This document shows, piece after piece, positions 17,651-26,897 of a DNA stretch of 64,000 nucleotides. Source of the stretch: Candidatus Tisiphia endosymbiont of Dioctria linearis (GTDB lineage Bacteria > Pseudomonadota > Alphaproteobacteria > Rickettsiales > Rickettsiaceae); NCBI RefSeq assembly GCF_964026545.1, contig NZ_OZ032156.1:1410798-1474797 (forward strand), in the 5' to 3' direction. The notes beneath the pieces were generated by a model. The model was not told the origin of the DNA and did not search any database. It saw only the letters and a program-made list of their open reading frames with translations. Each line of letters starts with the position of its first letter. Position 1 is the stretch's first letter. The translations under genes and the position numbers were made by a program.

Positions 17651-17804
17651 GTCAGTTTAAGAAAACAATAATTGAGAAATCGTCATTGCGAGGAGACCGT
17701 AAGGTCGACGAAGCAATCCAGAAAAGTGATTAGAAATGGATTGCCACGCCACCTACGGTGCCTCGCTAATAGACGACTTTTCTACTTTATTTTCTTAAAC
17801 TGAC
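17651..17804. repeat. Inverted repeat (15-bp arms) enclosing family A copy
   Basis: GTCAGTTTAAGAAAA at 17651 is the exact complement of TTTTCTTAAACTGAC at 17790. Between them lies a REP-like palindrome (17681-17775). This is another case of the family A core inside a different outer inverted repeat. Confidence 0.7.
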
Positions 17805-17829
17805 GTTTATGAGTGACGACGCATAGGTT

Positions 17830-17924
17830 CATTAGCGAGACCACGCAAGTAGGTCGTGGCAATCCATAAAAGTAATCAAAAATGGGTTGTTTTGTTGCCA
17901 TAAGGCTTCTTCGCAATAACGATG
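17830..17924. repeat. REP-like palindromic repeat (family A)
   Basis: Degraded copy (ATTAGCGAGACCACGCAAGT ... TTCGCAATAACGATG). GCGTAAGGTG from the 11.9-kb element follows at 17941. It lies immediately before the patatin gene. Confidence 0.65.
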
Positions 17925-17976
17925 ACCTGTAAATGCCATGCGTAAGGTGGTAAAATTTAAATGTTGAGTAAAATTT

Positions 17977-19839
17977 ATGAGTAAATTACAAAAAGAAATG
18001 CAGGAAAGGCAGGAAACTCCTTTTGAGTATTTGGTATTTAGTGGGGGAGGAGCCAAGGGGGCAATATATTCCGGCGTTTATTCAGCCTTGGCAGAATCTG
18101 GAGCAGTTGGAATGGTCAAGGCGGTTGCAGGTTCATCTGCTGGGGCGATAAGTGCGGCGATGGTTGCCTGTGGTATTCCACCTGAAGAATTTGAGAAAAT
18201 TTCAAAAGAGACTAATCTTAAAGGTTTACTTGGTACGCAAGGATTTTCAGCTGGTCCGGTGCAGATTGGCAAGGATGGTACCCCATTATATGGTCTTTTA
18301 GATACTACAATCAGAAAAGGGGTATTAAATTTTTTGGAGGACAAGAATTTTGGAGAGCTTTGTCAGTCAGGTCGTGATAGGATTGTACAACAGCAAGAAA
18401 AGTTAGAGCGAAAAAAGCAAGAGCTTTTAAACTCGATTGAACAATTAAAACAACAAGATGGTGATAATAGTCAACAGATTAGTGATATAAATGAAAATAT
18501 TCAAGGGTTGGATTTTCAAAAACAACAGTTAAATAAGCAATTTGACAAAATTCAAACTATCATAGACTCTAATGGTAAAGAGTTCAGTGAATTAATGGAA
18601 AAATGCCAAGTTGGTGGGAAAATCCTTTTTAAGGATTTAGCTCTTTTAAGACTTGTTGATTCAGAGCAATTTAAAGATTTATTAATTACTGCAGTAAGGC
18701 GAGATAATGGTACGTTGCAAATTTTTAGTGCGGAAAATAGCCCTGATGTTGAAATTGCTTTAGCTTGCCGTGCCTCTGCTTCAATTCCTATAGTTTTTCA
18801 ACCGGTAACAATTGATGGGGTTGAATATGTTGATGGGGGATATAGGGACAATGTACCTATTGGATATTTTCCTGACAATGAGAACAAAGTGGATTCTGTC
18901 GAAGAGTTAGAGGGTTTTGAGAATGTTGCTCTAGCAAAAAAACAGGGTAGGGTACTGGCTCTTGCTTTTGGTAGTGGTATGGATGCTTCAACAAATGTGG
19001 CAATATATAGTGCCAAGCTTTTTGACAGTCCAGGTGCTATAATAAAATTTTTAATGGATGTAATATATAAAACTCTGGCTCAAGTTGGGGGACATTTTAA
19101 ATATACGGAAACTGATAAAGCTGCTCTTACTAATTTACGTGAGAATGCATTAAACACGGTGACGCTAGATACTCAAGGTATATCCACTCTTGATTTTGAT
19201 GATGCTCAGAAATATGCAGGTTACTTGCATATTAAAGGACGTTTTCAGACGTTGGAATATTTAGATAATTACGACCTAGGTGAAAATGTAGATAAAAACT
19301 TTGAACGGCAAAAATTCCTTCTAAGTGTCTATGAGGCTTATGATAATGAAAATTTGAATAAAACATTTTCTCAGAAATTGTTAGGTCATATAATTCCGTC
19401 AAAACCTAAAACTGAGAGAAGTTGGCAAGATCGTGATAATATGCGAAATCATGAAGAAAAAGCTGATACACTTTTATCTTTTTGTACGGCAGAACGTTGG
19501 GAAGGTAAAGATAATAAGAGTACCTTAAAAGAGTATGTAATACTTGCAGCAACTAACCGAAATAAAGAAGTCAGAAATGATACCAAGGCATTAGAATCGC
19601 TGATTAAGACTTTAAACTATCCAACAACATCAAGTAAAATTAAAGAAGATTTTATACAATTACTATCTATTGATAAAAAACAAGATAAAAGATTGGATAC
19701 AGAAAAAAGTCCAGCAAAGAATATTGCGGAGTTTAAATTTACAAAAGAAGATTTTAGTGGCTTTTTAAGCAAAAACAAAAGTGAAGCTTTTCGTATTAGT
19801 AGTCAAGGGAAAGGAGTAGGAGCTGCTAAGGGTGGATGA
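17977..19839 (+). CDS. Patatin-like phospholipase with coiled-coil insert
   Basis: The 620-aa protein has the patatin set: oxyanion loop GGGAKG (residues 23-28), nucleophile elbow GSSAG with Ser54, and catalytic Asp286 in YVDGGYRDN. Between them residues of about 130-200 form a long Gln/Glu/Lys-rich coiled coil (QQEKLERKKQELLNSIEQL), which patatins usually lack. About 300 residues after the catalytic Asp are of unknown fold. Rickettsial Pat1/Pat2 phospholipases A2 act in host membrane escape, and this protein probably has a like role, exported without a classical signal peptide. The gene is preceded by 600 bases of repeats. Confidence 0.9.
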   Translation: MSKLQKEMQERQETPFEYLVFSGGGAKGAIYSGVYSALAESGAVGMVKAVAGSSAGAISAAMVACGIPPEEFEKISKETNLKGLLGTQGFSAGPVQIGKDGTPLYGLLDTTIRKGVLNFLEDKNFGELCQSGRDRIVQQQEKLERKKQELLNSIEQLKQQDGDNSQQISDINENIQGLDFQKQQLNKQFDKIQTIIDSNGKEFSELMEKCQVGGKILFKDLALLRLVDSEQFKDLLITAVRRDNGTLQIFSAENSPDVEIALACRASASIPIVFQPVTIDGVEYVDGGYRDNVPIGYFPDNENKVDSVEELEGFENVALAKKQGRVLALAFGSGMDASTNVAIYSAKLFDSPGAIIKFLMDVIYKTLAQVGGHFKYTETDKAALTNLRENALNTVTLDTQGISTLDFDDAQKYAGYLHIKGRFQTLEYLDNYDLGENVDKNFERQKFLLSVYEAYDNENLNKTFSQKLLGHIIPSKPKTERSWQDRDNMRNHEEKADTLLSFCTAERWEGKDNKSTLKEYVILAATNRNKEVRNDTKALESLIKTLNYPTTSSKIKEDFIQLLSIDKKQDKRLDTEKSPAKNIAEFKFTKEDFSGFLSKNKSEAFRISSQGKGVGAAKGG

Positions 19840-19847
19840 CGCTAAAC

Positions 19848-19916
19848 ATAGAATTACTTATTATAGGTGTTGTTCTATTGCTCCTGCTACTACCCAATTC
19901 TCCTTAATTGACTATA
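19848..19916. repeat. Degraded family B palindrome
   Basis: Right-hand part (ATTACTTATTATAGGTG ... TTAATTGACTATA) of the 107-bp element with several changes. It fills the short gap before mepB. Confidence 0.6.
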
Positions 19917-20441
19917 ACAAATCTGTGGGGTATTTGTGAATAATCTTATTTGTAACCGTACCAACAATTCTTGGAGTACTAATGATTTAATTCACTCAGA
20001 ACTTATTGCATCGAGAGATTTAATATATAATCCATGTCAGTTTATATGCTCTGAACCAGTAATAGAAAAGGAAAGTGCTGAATATGGAGCCTACATATTC
20101 AAACTAAATTCTATGAATGTTATATTTCGTGTTGCTAAGATTACTCCTACAAAGATTGGTCAATTTGTAACACTATGGAAGAGAATTGGGAATGGAGCAA
20201 TTCAGCCATATGATACTGCAGATTCAATTGATCTTTTTATTGTGACAACACGTAAAGGAGATAATTTTGGTCAATTTATATTTCCACAATCTGTTTTGTA
20301 TAAATATGATATAGTCTCGCACAATAACCAAGGTGGTAAGAGAGCGATAAGGGTATACCCACCTTGGGATATTGTTATAAACAAGCAGGCTAAAAAAACT
20401 CAAGCATGGCAATTAGAATATTTTTTAGAGATTCCAGGAAA

Positions 20442-21370
20442 TATAGTAAAGGCAGTTGAGTTATGTTAGTGATTGTGATAATATAAAATGAAAAATGTCA
20501 ACTAGCCCATACAGTATAGATTTAAGAGAAAAAGTAATAAAATATCTAGAAGCAGGAAATAGTCAAAGGTCAGCATCTAGAGTTTTTCAATTGAGCCCTA
20601 CAACAGTAAATACATGGCATGTAAGGTATAAGAAAGAAGGTCATTATCAAGCAAGGAAGTATAAAGGAGCAAAGCCTAGTATAGAAATGGATGATTTTAT
20701 CAAGTATGTAGAAGAAAATCCTAATAGCAAAACGGAAGATATTGGTAAGAAATTTGGGATAAGCGCTAGTGGGGCAAGATATTGGCTAAGACAATTGGGA
20801 TTTAGTTATAAAAAAAAGCCTTTACCTATGTGGAAGCTAATGCTGAAAAGCGATGTAAGTATTTAGAAGATATCAAAGATCTAGCTACAGATGCGCTTGT
20901 GTATATAGATGAGAGCGGAATAGAGATGAACATTACCCAAGATAGAGGTTGGGGAAAGAAAGGTCAAACACTACAAGCAAAGAAGAGTGGGAAGTATTAC
21001 CAAAGGACGAATATTATAGCAGGTTTGGTAGGTAATAAATCTATAGCCCCTTTTGTATTCAATGGCACCTGTAATACCGAACTATTTAATAATTGGGTAG
21101 AGCAATTTTTGATAAAAGAGCTTATAGCTGGTCAAGTTGTGATTTTAGACAATGCTGCTTTTCATAAGTCTAAGAAGACTAAAGATTTAATAGAATCAGT
21201 AGGATGTAGGGTAATATTTTTACCACCTTACTCTCCTGACCTAAATCCAATAGAGAAATTTTGGGCTAATATGAAAAGGTGGATTAAACAAAAAATCGGG
21301 CTTTCACAAGAATTGTATAACACCATTTGTGCATTCTTTGCTGTAACATAACTTAACTGCTTTTACTATA
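20442..21370 (+). mobile_element. IS630-family insertion sequence, copy 1
   Basis: A 929-bp element counting flanking TA. Terminal inverted repeats of about 25 bp begin TAGTAAAGGCAGTTGAGTT on the left and (complement) TAGTAAAAGCAGTTAAGTT on the right, with TA duplicated at both ends as IS630 does. It lies in mepB. The encoded proteins are identical to those of the copy at 49777-50705. Confidence 0.93.
20495..21351 (+). CDS. IS630 transposase, made by -1 frameshift
   Basis: Two overlapping frames: 20495-20866 (helix-turn-helix DNA-binding part, SQRSASRVFQLSPTTVNTWH) and the part from about 20816 to 21351 (DDE catalytic part: VYIDESG, VVILDNAAFH, NPIEKFW). The second frame is -1 relative to the first. 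They share an A AAA AAG slippery heptamer near 20811-20818, after which the -1 frame reads AFTYVEANAEKR, the family consensus. Both halves look intact, so the element may be active. Confidence 0.92.
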
Positions 21371-21442
21371 AACCAATTAACTACGAGAGAGTACAAATGC
21401 TTTATAATCAAGTTAAATAAATTTTGGATTGCATCAATACCA

Positions 21443-22555
21443 CTAATCGTAAAAGTTAACCATCTTCTCAGAGATTAATTGGTTGTCATATTTTTCTAAA
21501 ATATCTTGTCGAATTTGCGCACCAAGATGTTTTCGTAACGAAGGCATAGTGATTAGCAGCTCCATAGCTATTGCTAAATCTTCTATATTTTGAGGTTTGA
21601 CTAATAACCCATTTATTTTGTCTTGTATTAATTCTCTGCCACCTGGAGCGTCAGTAGTAATAATCGCTCTACCATATGCCCCAGCCTCTAAAAGGGAGCG
21701 GCTTAGTCCTTCACGATAGGAGGGCAATACGGCGATGTGGGCTTTTTTCCATATTTCTTCTATATCTTTCTGATATCCAAGATATTTGATATATCCTAGA
21801 TTTTGGTAGTCTTTCAATATGGATTGTGCTATTGATTGTTTATTATTTTGCTCAGGCTGACCAACTAACCAGAATTCAGCATCGATATTTTTCTGTTTTA
21901 ATATTTTTGCGGCATATATAAATTCATATACACCTTTATCAATAAGCATTCTAGCTACTAAGGCAACTACTATTTTATTACCTAACGGTTCTGGTAGGAG
22001 AGGGAATTTCTTGGTTTCTATACCAACACTACATTGTTTAATGACTAAATTTGGTGGAGCAATACCTAATTTCACTACTAAAGCTAAATCATCATCATTT
22101 TGTACAACAAATAACATGCTTTTATAATAGCTTATTAGGGATAATATTTTAACTATGATCTTCCTAAGGCATTTTAGTAAAAATTTATTGCTGATAAACA
22201 ATAAGCCCATACCAACAAAAGTGTTAATGATTTGTGGTATATTGCACAGAAAAGCACTGATACTTCCATAAAAAATTGGTTTTATAGTGAAATTATGTAA
22301 TATATCAGGTTTTTCCTTATTTAATATTCTGATTAACTTGAATAATAATAGTAAATCAGCAAAAAGGTTAATACTCCCACGCTTTATTGAAATTGGAATT
22401 ATTGGTAAATTATGCTGTTCTATTTTATCTTTAAATTCACCAATATCTGTTAGTACTTTAACTTCATATCCTTTCATTTTACCAGTCAAAGCGATTGGCA
22501 GAAGATGGTTATAAAAGTGCCCATCTGTATTTGTAAAAATAATGATTTTTTTCAT
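21443..22555 (-). CDS. GT4 glycosyltransferase
   Basis: The 370-aa protein is a GT-B enzyme of the GT4 family. The N-terminal lobe begins KKIIIFTNTDGHFYNHLLPI and has PDILHNFTIKPIFYGS. The donor lobe has VALVARMLIDKGVYEFI and the EX7E motif in PSYREGLSRSLLEAGAYGRA. It resembles enzymes that add HexNAc to undecaprenyl-diphosphate sugars (PglA-type), though specificity is not readable. It faces away from the epimerase at 22717, with a small inverted-repeat element between. Confidence 0.9.
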   Translation of the reverse strand: MKKIIIFTNTDGHFYNHLLPIALTGKMKGYEVKVLTDIGEFKDKIEQHNLPIIPISIKRGSINLFADLLLLFKLIRILNKEKPDILHNFTIKPIFYGSISAFLCNIPQIINTFVGMGLLFISNKFLLKCLRKIIVKILSLISYYKSMLFVVQNDDDLALVVKLGIAPPNLVIKQCSVGIETKKFPLLPEPLGNKIVVALVARMLIDKGVYEFIYAAKILKQKNIDAEFWLVGQPEQNNKQSIAQSILKDYQNLGYIKYLGYQKDIEEIWKKAHIAVLPSYREGLSRSLLEAGAYGRAIITTDAPGGRELIQDKINGLLVKPQNIEDLAIAMELLITMPSLRKHLGAQIRQDILEKYDNQLISEKMVNFYD

Positions 22556-22591
22556 TTATTTTTCTTTATAATAACTCTATAACATAAAATC

Positions 22592-22689
22592 ATACTCAAA
22601 TGATTTGGGAAATGGGGACAATAAGCAAAGGGTGAACACGCGAATTACCTACAGTCTTGCGGAGCAAACTCTTCAAATCATTTGAGTAT
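22592..22689. repeat. 98-bp inverted-repeat element (family F)
   Basis: Perfect 15-bp ends (ATACTCAAATGATTT and complement) enclose GTGAACACGCGAATT and CTTGCGGAGCAAACTCTTC. Related words occur in pth (29.7 kb), at 45750-45772 and at 61746. It lies between divergent sugar genes, so it may affect their promoters. Confidence 0.7.
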
Positions 22690-22716
22690 AATTGAATTAA
22701 ACTTATTATATAGTAT

Positions 22717-23631
22717 ATGTCAAGATATTTAGTCACTGGTGGGGCTGGTTTCATTGGTTCGCACCTTGTTAAATTATTAACAAAAGAAGGGCATCAAGTT
22801 GTCATATTGGATGATCTTTCAACTGGTACCTTTAATAATTCACCTGATAAAAATATTGAATTTATTCAAGGAAATATTTTAGATCAAGATATTGTGAAGA
22901 AAGTATTTAGAAATATCGAGGGTTGTTTTCATCTTGCAGCAGTGGCAAGCGTGCAGGAATCAATTAATAATTGGCACTATAGCCATCAAGTAAATTTAAC
23001 AGGAACCATTAATATCTTCCTTCAGGCAAGTAAACAAAATATTCCTGTGGTATATGCGTCATCTGCTGCTGTTTACGGGAAGATCAGTGATTTTCCTCTA
23101 CAAGAAAATGGCAAAGTGAGTCCACTTTCTCCTTATGCGGCGGATAAATATGCCTGCGAGCTACAAGCTAAGGCTTTTGGCGAGGTTAAATCTCTTAAAA
23201 GCTGTGGTTTACGCTTTTTTAATGTTTATGGTACAGGACAACCTAAAAATTCTGATTATTCTGGTGTAATATCAATATTTAGAGAACAAGTGAAAGATGG
23301 TAAAGAGTTGGTGATTTTTGGTGATGGAAATCAAAGTCGGGACTTTATACATGTTTCAGATGTAACAAATATGTGTGTTAGAGCCTTATCTATGGCGGCA
23401 TCATCGGCACCAGTACTAAATGTTTGCACAGGACGTGCCTATTCTATAAATGAACTTATTCAATTAATTGATAAAATCGCTGTTATCAAAGGAATGAAAT
23501 ATCTACCACCTCAAGTTGGTAGTATAAATACTTCTGTTGGCAGCCCAGAATTGGCTCAGCAGATTTTAAATTATAAAGCAACATATGAGTTAGCAACTGG
23601 ATTATTAGAGTTATTTAGCGTAAATTTATGA
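22717..23631 (+). CDS. NAD-dependent sugar epimerase/dehydratase
   Basis: The 304-aa short-chain dehydrogenase/reductase starts with the Rossmann motif TGGAGFIGSHL. It has the Ser and YxxxK catalytic site (YASSAAVYG; SPYAADKYACE) and RFFNVYGTGQ, the extended-SDR signature of UDP-glucose 4-epimerase/GDP-sugar enzymes. It makes a nucleotide sugar for surface glycans in the cytosol. The stop overlaps the next start by four bases (ATGA), coupling it to the double glycosyltransferase. Confidence 0.9.
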   Translation: MSRYLVTGGAGFIGSHLVKLLTKEGHQVVILDDLSTGTFNNSPDKNIEFIQGNILDQDIVKKVFRNIEGCFHLAAVASVQESINNWHYSHQVNLTGTINIFLQASKQNIPVVYASSAAVYGKISDFPLQENGKVSPLSPYAADKYACELQAKAFGEVKSLKSCGLRFFNVYGTGQPKNSDYSGVISIFREQVKDGKELVIFGDGNQSRDFIHVSDVTNMCVRALSMAASSAPVLNVCTGRAYSINELIQLIDKIAVIKGMKYLPPQVGSINTSVGSPELAQQILNYKATYELATGLLELFSVNL

Positions 23632-26036
23632 ATTCCAAAGAAACCCTGATTTTAGTAGCAGATATTAGGGGGTGGGCTTTTGATAGCGTTGCTTCGTTTG
23701 TTCAATCTTTGTTAAATGATCAATATGATTGTCATATAATTTATAGCGGTGATTATAAAACATCGGAGGAGTTTTTAATTAATTTAAACCAATATAATTC
23801 TATTAAATTAATACATTTTTTTCATCGCGGGTATTTAACGCACTTACTGCAAATTATAGCAGATAACAGTATTAACACTAATAGTAATATTGAAAAATTA
23901 TTAAATATTGCCATTACCATTAGCATACCTGATCATTTATTTATTGAAAATGAATCTGACATACTAAAAAATCTACCAACTTTCCGATTTATTGACAACT
24001 ACTACACTAGCTCTAAAAGATTGTATGATATTTATGCAAATATCCCAGAATATCCAAAACCGTGGCAAGTAATTTATGATAATGTATTAATTCCAGATTC
24101 ACAAATTCCCCCTGATCCTAAAATTGGTTTAGCCTCTAGTCAGCTAGTTATCACATGGATCGGTAATAGTGCTTGGGAAAGTTGGTATAGTACTATTGAC
24201 GATTACAAAGGTCTAAAAACAGTAATTATACCAGCCCTAGAACATCTTGAGCATGAGAAAATTTATATCAAAAAATGTATAATAGATAAAAATAAGCGAT
24301 TACACTCAAAACAAGAAGTTTGGGATACTCTAAAAGAAACAGACATTTTGCTAATAGCCTCCGTGCAAGAAGGAACACCGTTGACGCTTATTGAAGCGAT
24401 GGCATTTGGTTGTGCAATTATTACTACTGACGTGGGGATTGTCCGGGAGGTGCTACCTGATATACAACATCAGTTTATAATCAACAGGAATCATCTGTAT
24501 CTTACGGAGGTAATAAAAAAATTAGATGTTGACCGAGATTTACTAACAAAAATTAAACAGCAAAATTTTCTTGCTTATCAAAAAATCTTTGCCGATAAAA
24601 CCAATTTGCAAAATTTATGGCTTTCGTTTATAGATATTTCAGTAAAAAATCATAACAAAAAACAAAATTTACAAATAAAGCAACAAATTTTAAGAGATAT
24701 TAATCTTGTTAGTAAGGGCGAAGCTCCATCGATAATTGATAAAATCCGTTCTATTCGTTTGTTAAAAAAGATAGCACAACCTCTTCTAAGATATTATTGG
24801 GTTAGATTGCTTGCTAGACGAATAATTACAATGCTTTATTCTTGTTCTTCAGAAAATGATTATGATAATTTTAAAAATTTTATAATCAAATACCAAGGAC
24901 AGCAAAAGGATATAGTCAATTCAGGGGAATTAGGTAGCAGGAACGATGGAGCGACGCCTATAAGTAATAGGCGAGCATTGAGCGACAACGTCACCAACTT
25001 CCCATCAATTGACTATAACGATATTTACGTAATATATTCTAGTACTTTTCCTGGAGTCGCTAACTCCACTAAAGAATTATTTGACCAAATAATTCCTTTT
25101 CCTATAGGCAAAGGAATTATTTTGCTAAGTTATATTAATGCATATTTACCTAACAAAATTATCACTAAAATAGCTCAGTTAATTATCAAAACAGGCATTA
25201 AAAAATTAGTTATATCGGGTGGGCTTGATGTTCATGCTCAATTAGTAGAAAAGTTGCATCAGCTTAAGGCTGATAATTATTTAGATATTTACTTTTTATG
25301 GCATGGTTCTCCTGCCCAATGGGTAGATTCTCATCATTGCCAAGATTTTTATAAATGGTTAAATTTATATAAACAAAATAAGATTAAGGCTATTATCACC
25401 CTGAAGAAAGGTCTAGAACAATTTTTGATAGCTAATGGTATTCAATCTTATTTATTACAAAACTTCATACCATCAATGCCTGAAAAAAAGGTGATAGCTA
25501 TAGAGAATAGTAAATTTACAATTGGTATATGGAGTGCTTCTAGCATATGGATAAAAAATCTCTATCCTCAATTTGCCGCAATAAGTATGTTGAAAGATAA
25601 GGTTTCTTGTTATACTAATTGCCATTTTAATGACAATAAACATGCTTGTTGGATGATGCAGGATGTAGAGCTTAAAGTTTTTCCTGAGCAATTACCACAT
25701 CAAGAACTAATAAAACTTATTGCCAATACTAATTTAACTTTATACGTTACTAATTCAGAATGTTCACCTATGATAGTTTTAGAGAGTCTAAGTTTAGGAG
25801 TGCCTTGCTTAGTTGGTCCTACAGCAGATATTTATGATGATCAATTTTTACGTGATATGTTAACTGTTAATCGCGTTGATTGTCCGCTGACCATATTTAA
25901 AGCAATAGAAAAGGTTCAACAAAATATTGATATAATACGTTCTAAACTACCGGAGTTTATTATAAAATATAATAAAAATGCTCTTGCTTTAAAAAACTAT
26001 TTGCTAACAGTCATAAATAATGATCATAATAGGTGA
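23628..26036 (+). CDS. Two-domain glycosyltransferase with in-frame palindromic insert
   Basis: The 802-aa protein holds two GT-B-like units. The first (about 1-410) ends with ASVQEGTPLTLIEAMAFGCA, an EX7E donor site. The second (about 465-800) ends with ECSPMIVLESLSLGVPC, another donor site. Residues of about 428-463 (IVNSGELGSRNDGATPISNR and on) are encoded by the 107-bp repeat at 24911-25017. Taking out 105 bases and keeping one TA leaves an open frame reading QQKDNDIYVIYSS. So a mobile element was inserted between domains without breaking translation. Role: surface polysaccharide synthesis with the epimerase upstream. Confidence 0.85.
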   Translation: MNSKETLILVADIRGWAFDSVASFVQSLLNDQYDCHIIYSGDYKTSEEFLINLNQYNSIKLIHFFHRGYLTHLLQIIADNSINTNSNIEKLLNIAITISIPDHLFIENESDILKNLPTFRFIDNYYTSSKRLYDIYANIPEYPKPWQVIYDNVLIPDSQIPPDPKIGLASSQLVITWIGNSAWESWYSTIDDYKGLKTVIIPALEHLEHEKIYIKKCIIDKNKRLHSKQEVWDTLKETDILLIASVQEGTPLTLIEAMAFGCAIITTDVGIVREVLPDIQHQFIINRNHLYLTEVIKKLDVDRDLLTKIKQQNFLAYQKIFADKTNLQNLWLSFIDISVKNHNKKQNLQIKQQILRDINLVSKGEAPSIIDKIRSIRLLKKIAQPLLRYYWVRLLARRIITMLYSCSSENDYDNFKNFIIKYQGQQKDIVNSGELGSRNDGATPISNRRALSDNVTNFPSIDYNDIYVIYSSTFPGVANSTKELFDQIIPFPIGKGIILLSYINAYLPNKIITKIAQLIIKTGIKKLVISGGLDVHAQLVEKLHQLKADNYLDIYFLWHGSPAQWVDSHHCQDFYKWLNLYKQNKIKAIITLKKGLEQFLIANGIQSYLLQNFIPSMPEKKVIAIENSKFTIGIWSASSIWIKNLYPQFAAISMLKDKVSCYTNCHFNDNKHACWMMQDVELKVFPEQLPHQELIKLIANTNLTLYVTNSECSPMIVLESLSLGVPCLVGPTADIYDDQFLRDMLTVNRVDCPLTIFKAIEKVQQNIDIIRSKLPEFIIKYNKNALALKNYLLTVINNDHNR
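24911..25017 (+). repeat. 107-bp palindromic element (family B) inside a gene
   Basis: Ends are TATAGTCAATTCAGGGG and CCCATCAATTGACTATA, with the internal hairpin GCCTATAAGTAATAGGC. Same length as the intergenic copy at 17490-17596. If one TA is a target duplication the net insert is 105 bases (35 codons). Confidence 0.9.
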
Positions 26037-26053
26037 GGGGAGTGATAGGCTTA

Positions 26054-26192
26054 TGGATTGCCACGCTCACGTGCGTTCGCTCGCAATGACGTAGGCATAT
26101 AGCTCGCTTGTCATTGCGAGGAGGCGTAAGCCGACGAAGCAATCCATTTTCGGATTGCCGTGTCGCCGTAAAGCGGCTCCTCGCAATGACGT
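26054..26192. repeat. REP-like repeats (family A), half plus full copy
   Basis: TGGATTGCCACGCTCACGTG ... CGCAATGACG is followed from 26109 by a full palindrome (GTCATTGCGAGGAGGCG ... CTCCTCGCAATGACG). Between convergent genes, where its hairpin could help end transcription. Confidence 0.8.
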
Positions 26193-26235
26193 TAGTTTAC
26201 ATTGATAAATGCTAAGCTAATCGGGTTAGCTATAG

Positions 26236-26814
26236 TTACTTACTCATTGATGCTTGTGTCCCTTTACCCATAGCAGCCTCTTTTATTGCCGAACCTAGAT
26301 TAACAACACTCTTGGCAACGTCTCCCATGGCTATAGCATTGTTTAAACTACTTTTAACTATAGCGCTAACTGCCTTACATGAACATTTTATTACATTCAC
26401 CACCGCATTTAAAATCTTATTATCTTTGATGGCATTAATGGGTGCCTCAAATATTTTTTCAACTTTTTTTAATTGTTCTGTAGCAAAATCTTTTAAGCGA
26501 CCTGTAAGAGTTAGTGAAGAGCTTAATTTATCTAGAGGTTTTTTATGATCTACATTATCAGCGAATTCCTTGAGTTTTTCAAATGAACTCATAAATTCCT
26601 CAAACACCTTTCCTGCTTTCTCAAATTCTAATTTCTTTACCCCAGAAAAAGCCTTACTAGCAGTACCAGAAAAACATTTCCGTGCTTCCTCCAGATTCTT
26701 TTTTACTTCTTCTAGTTGTTGCAAGGCTAGAAAAGTACCAGGCATTTCTCCTATATGACTCTTTAGTTCTTTTGCAGGCAAACTCTCTTGAACTTCATCT
26801 AGTTTTTTACCCAT
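26236..26814 (-). CDS. Hypothetical helical protein (192 aa)
   Basis: A Lys/Ala-rich, almost wholly helical protein starting MGKKLDEVQESLPAKELK. No signal peptide. A mildly hydrophobic stretch (ILNAVVNVIKCSCKAVSAIV) lies at about 130-150, and the C-terminus is Gly/Ala-rich. No family recognised. The start has an AGGAAATT-type site upstream. It stands alone between convergent and divergent neighbours, and there is no context clue to its job. Confidence 0.6.
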   Translation of the reverse strand: MGKKLDEVQESLPAKELKSHIGEMPGTFLALQQLEEVKKNLEEARKCFSGTASKAFSGVKKLEFEKAGKVFEEFMSSFEKLKEFADNVDHKKPLDKLSSSLTLTGRLKDFATEQLKKVEKIFEAPINAIKDNKILNAVVNVIKCSCKAVSAIVKSSLNNAIAMGDVAKSVVNLGSAIKEAAMGKGTQASMSK

Positions 26815-26897
26815 AATTTCCTCTGATTATTTAATTAAATTTTTTATCCATGGACTTCACTAGAAATTGTAGCAGAAAATTCCCATTATCTCAACCA

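Larger units (their letters stand above)
19936..21420 (+). pseudogene. mepB: mepB-like gene split near its 3' end by IS630
   Basis: The remaining frame (177 aa, to 20469) is a MepB-family protein: GAYIFKLNSMNVIFRVAKITPTKIGQFVTLWKRI and VYPPWDIVINKQAKKTQAWQ are typical. The last eight residues (IVKAVELC) come from the IS630 end. Removing 20444-21370, which leaves one TA, restores NKPINYERVQMLYNQVK and a stop at 21418-21420. The protein has lost about 16 C-terminal residues and may or may not work. Function of MepB is poorly known; in Staphylococcus it lies with the MepA efflux pump. Confidence 0.85.
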
